Below are positions 4,879 to 5,887 of a stretch of DNA of 5,887 nucleotides, piece by piece. Made by a program: the position numbers and the translations under genes. The stretch comes from an uncultured Ruminococcus sp. Its GTDB lineage: Bacteria > Bacillota > Clostridia > Oscillospirales > Ruminococcaceae. The DNA lies in the NCBI GenBank assembly GCA_900556055.1, contig USNJ01000128.1, positions 1 to 5,887 of the forward strand, in the 5' to 3' direction. The notes under the pieces were generated by a model, which was not told the DNA's origin, searched no databases, and worked only from the letters and a program-made list of their open reading frames with translations. Every line of letters starts with the position of its first letter. Within the stretch, counting starts at the first letter, position 1.

Positions 4879-5887
4879 AAAATATCAGATTTTCCTGTTC
4901 TGCGCCCTCAAGCTTAACGCCGAACACATCATCATAAAACCTCTTTTCAAGTATGACCGCCCCACATTCAAGGCGGTAAATACCGTTGTTTTCGCCAAGC
5001 TTCCTTTCAGCATTGCTGTAAATGCCGACCATGTATTTCTGTGCGGTCCTGAGTGCCTTTCCGATATCCGCAGTGCCGTTTCTGAGACTGTCTATCAGCT
5101 TTTCCGCATCATCATTGTACGGCACAATAACATCGGCAGTGCGGCTGTCTATTACCTCGAAAAGCGTTCCCGCAGTTTTGAATGCCTGCGAACTGAATCT
5201 GCCCGACGTTTTGGGACTGATGTCATAGCGGTCCTTGTCAAGCGAAAGCAGTCCGACCAGGCTTGTGCCGTGCATGCCGTCCTTAACCGGATATGAAAGC
5301 TTACCCGATTCCATCGAATAAAGCCGCCTGAAATAGTCCGAAATCACAGCATCGGACTGCCAGTCAGCATTTTTATCCGCATCGAACATGCTCTGAAGTA
5401 TCATCTGCGCATCCTTTATATCACGCAGACTGCCCAGATTTTCCTCTTTCAGCCTTATCATATAAGTGCGGCACGGTTCAGCCGATTCACCGTTTCTGTT
5501 GCATCGTCCCGCCGCCTGCACGGCATTGTCAAGTCCCGCAAGCGAACGTATCACGCACCTGAACGATATGTCAACACCCGCCTCAATAAGCTGTGTCGTG
5601 ACACATATCAGCGGCTTTTTGTCTGCCAGAAGCTTCTTCATCTCGGAGATCTTTCTTCTCCTGTGCTCGGGACACATATTTGTGCTGAGATGTATCACCT
5701 CGGCATCTGTCATCTCCCTTATCCGCTCATACATAGCCAGCGCCGCCGACTTCGTATTCACAATAATAAGAAGATCTCCCGCCTCTTCAAACCTGCCGCA
5801 GCTGTACTCAGCCGCCTCATCATATGACATTCCGTATGCATCGGCTTCGGATATGATATCCACCCTGCGGAACACCTCGAAATCCTC
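4877..5887 (-). CDS. cas3: CRISPR-associated helicase-nuclease Cas3, C-terminal part (cut by right edge)
   Basis: The last 336 residues of a protein whose frame is open to the right edge; the upstream residues EDFE read through, and the GTG at 5875-5873 is an internal valine, not a start. The fragment covers the second RecA-like helicase domain and the C-terminal domain. Visible are the strand LLIIVNTKSAA at about 39-49, LSTNMCPEHRR at 67-77, motif V VTTQLIEAGVDISF at 96-109 and motif VI QAAGRCNRNG at 124-133, with the arginine finger region. Cas3 is recruited by Cascade to the displaced strand, then unwinds and degrades target DNA in the 3'-5' direction. The HD nuclease domain and the Walker A/DEAH helicase half would lie beyond the edge (full type I-C Cas3 is about 700-800 aa). 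It is the first gene of the operon visible here, and the operon promoter is therefore outside. Confidence 0.94.
   Translation of the reverse strand, partial: EDFEVFRRVDIISEADAYGMSYDEAAEYSCGRFEEAGDLLIIVNTKSAALAMYERIREMTDAEVIHLSTNMCPEHRRRKISEMKKLLADKKPLICVTTQLIEAGVDISFRCVIRSLAGLDNAVQAAGRCNRNGESAEPCRTYMIRLKEENLGSLRDIKDAQMILQSMFDADKNADWQSDAVISDYFRRLYSMESGKLSYPVKDGMHGTSLVGLLSLDKDRYDISPKTSGRFSSQAFKTAGTLFEVIDSRTADVIVPYNDDAEKLIDSLRNGTADIGKALRTAQKYMVGIYSNAERKLGENNGIYRLECGAVILEKRFYDDVFGVKLEGAEQENLIF

Noticed and set aside
5873..5875. GTG as a start codon of a short cas3 gene
   Set aside because: The frame is open through to the window edge, there is no ribosome binding site, and the sequence begins in the middle of a helicase; this is an internal valine of a longer Cas3.
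1..5887. CRISPR array
   Set aside because: I see no regularly spaced direct repeats and nothing resembling a type I-C repeat on either strand.

Overview
The window holds the 3' part of a type I-C CRISPR-Cas effector operon. It is joined in frame, inside cas4, to a phage packaging-module segment. Every gene is on the minus strand, so transcription runs from the right edge to the left edge.

CRISPR part (about 1024-5887): reading in the direction of transcription, there is the C-terminal third to half of Cas3 (cut by the right edge), then Cas5c, Cas8c, Cas7c and the first 119 residues of Cas4. Spacings are 15 nt (cas3-cas5), a 14-nt overlap (cas5-cas8), 4 nt (cas8-cas7) and a 4-nt TTGA overlap (cas7-cas4), which indicates one polycistronic unit. 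Inside the 3' end of cas8c an AGGAGG precedes an in-frame ATG that would yield a 125-aa protein, as expected for the Cas11c small subunit. Cas5c would process pre-crRNA. Cas8c, Cas7c, Cas5c and Cas11c would form Cascade, and Cas3 would degrade the target.

Phage part (1 to about 1023): Cas4 sequence stops abruptly after the nuclease motif-III region (PVEYKRG) and continues without a frameshift into a beta-class DNA methyltransferase (DPPY, FGGSGST). This resembles the C-terminal part of phage ParB-MTase proteins. After 38 nt comes the start of a P27-family terminase small subunit, cut by the left edge. Composition becomes visibly more GC-rich. The expected cas1, cas2 and CRISPR array do not follow cas4 here.

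The cas genes look like those of Gram-positive gut Clostridia (Ruminococcus/Oscillospiraceae-like), with strong AGGAGG ribosome binding sites and TTG starts. The phage genes resemble siphovirus or prophage modules of the same hosts. This taxonomy is an inference from protein flavour only. The central question is whether the Cas4-MTase junction is a real rearrangement or fusion, or a metagenomic assembly chimera. The sequence alone cannot decide.
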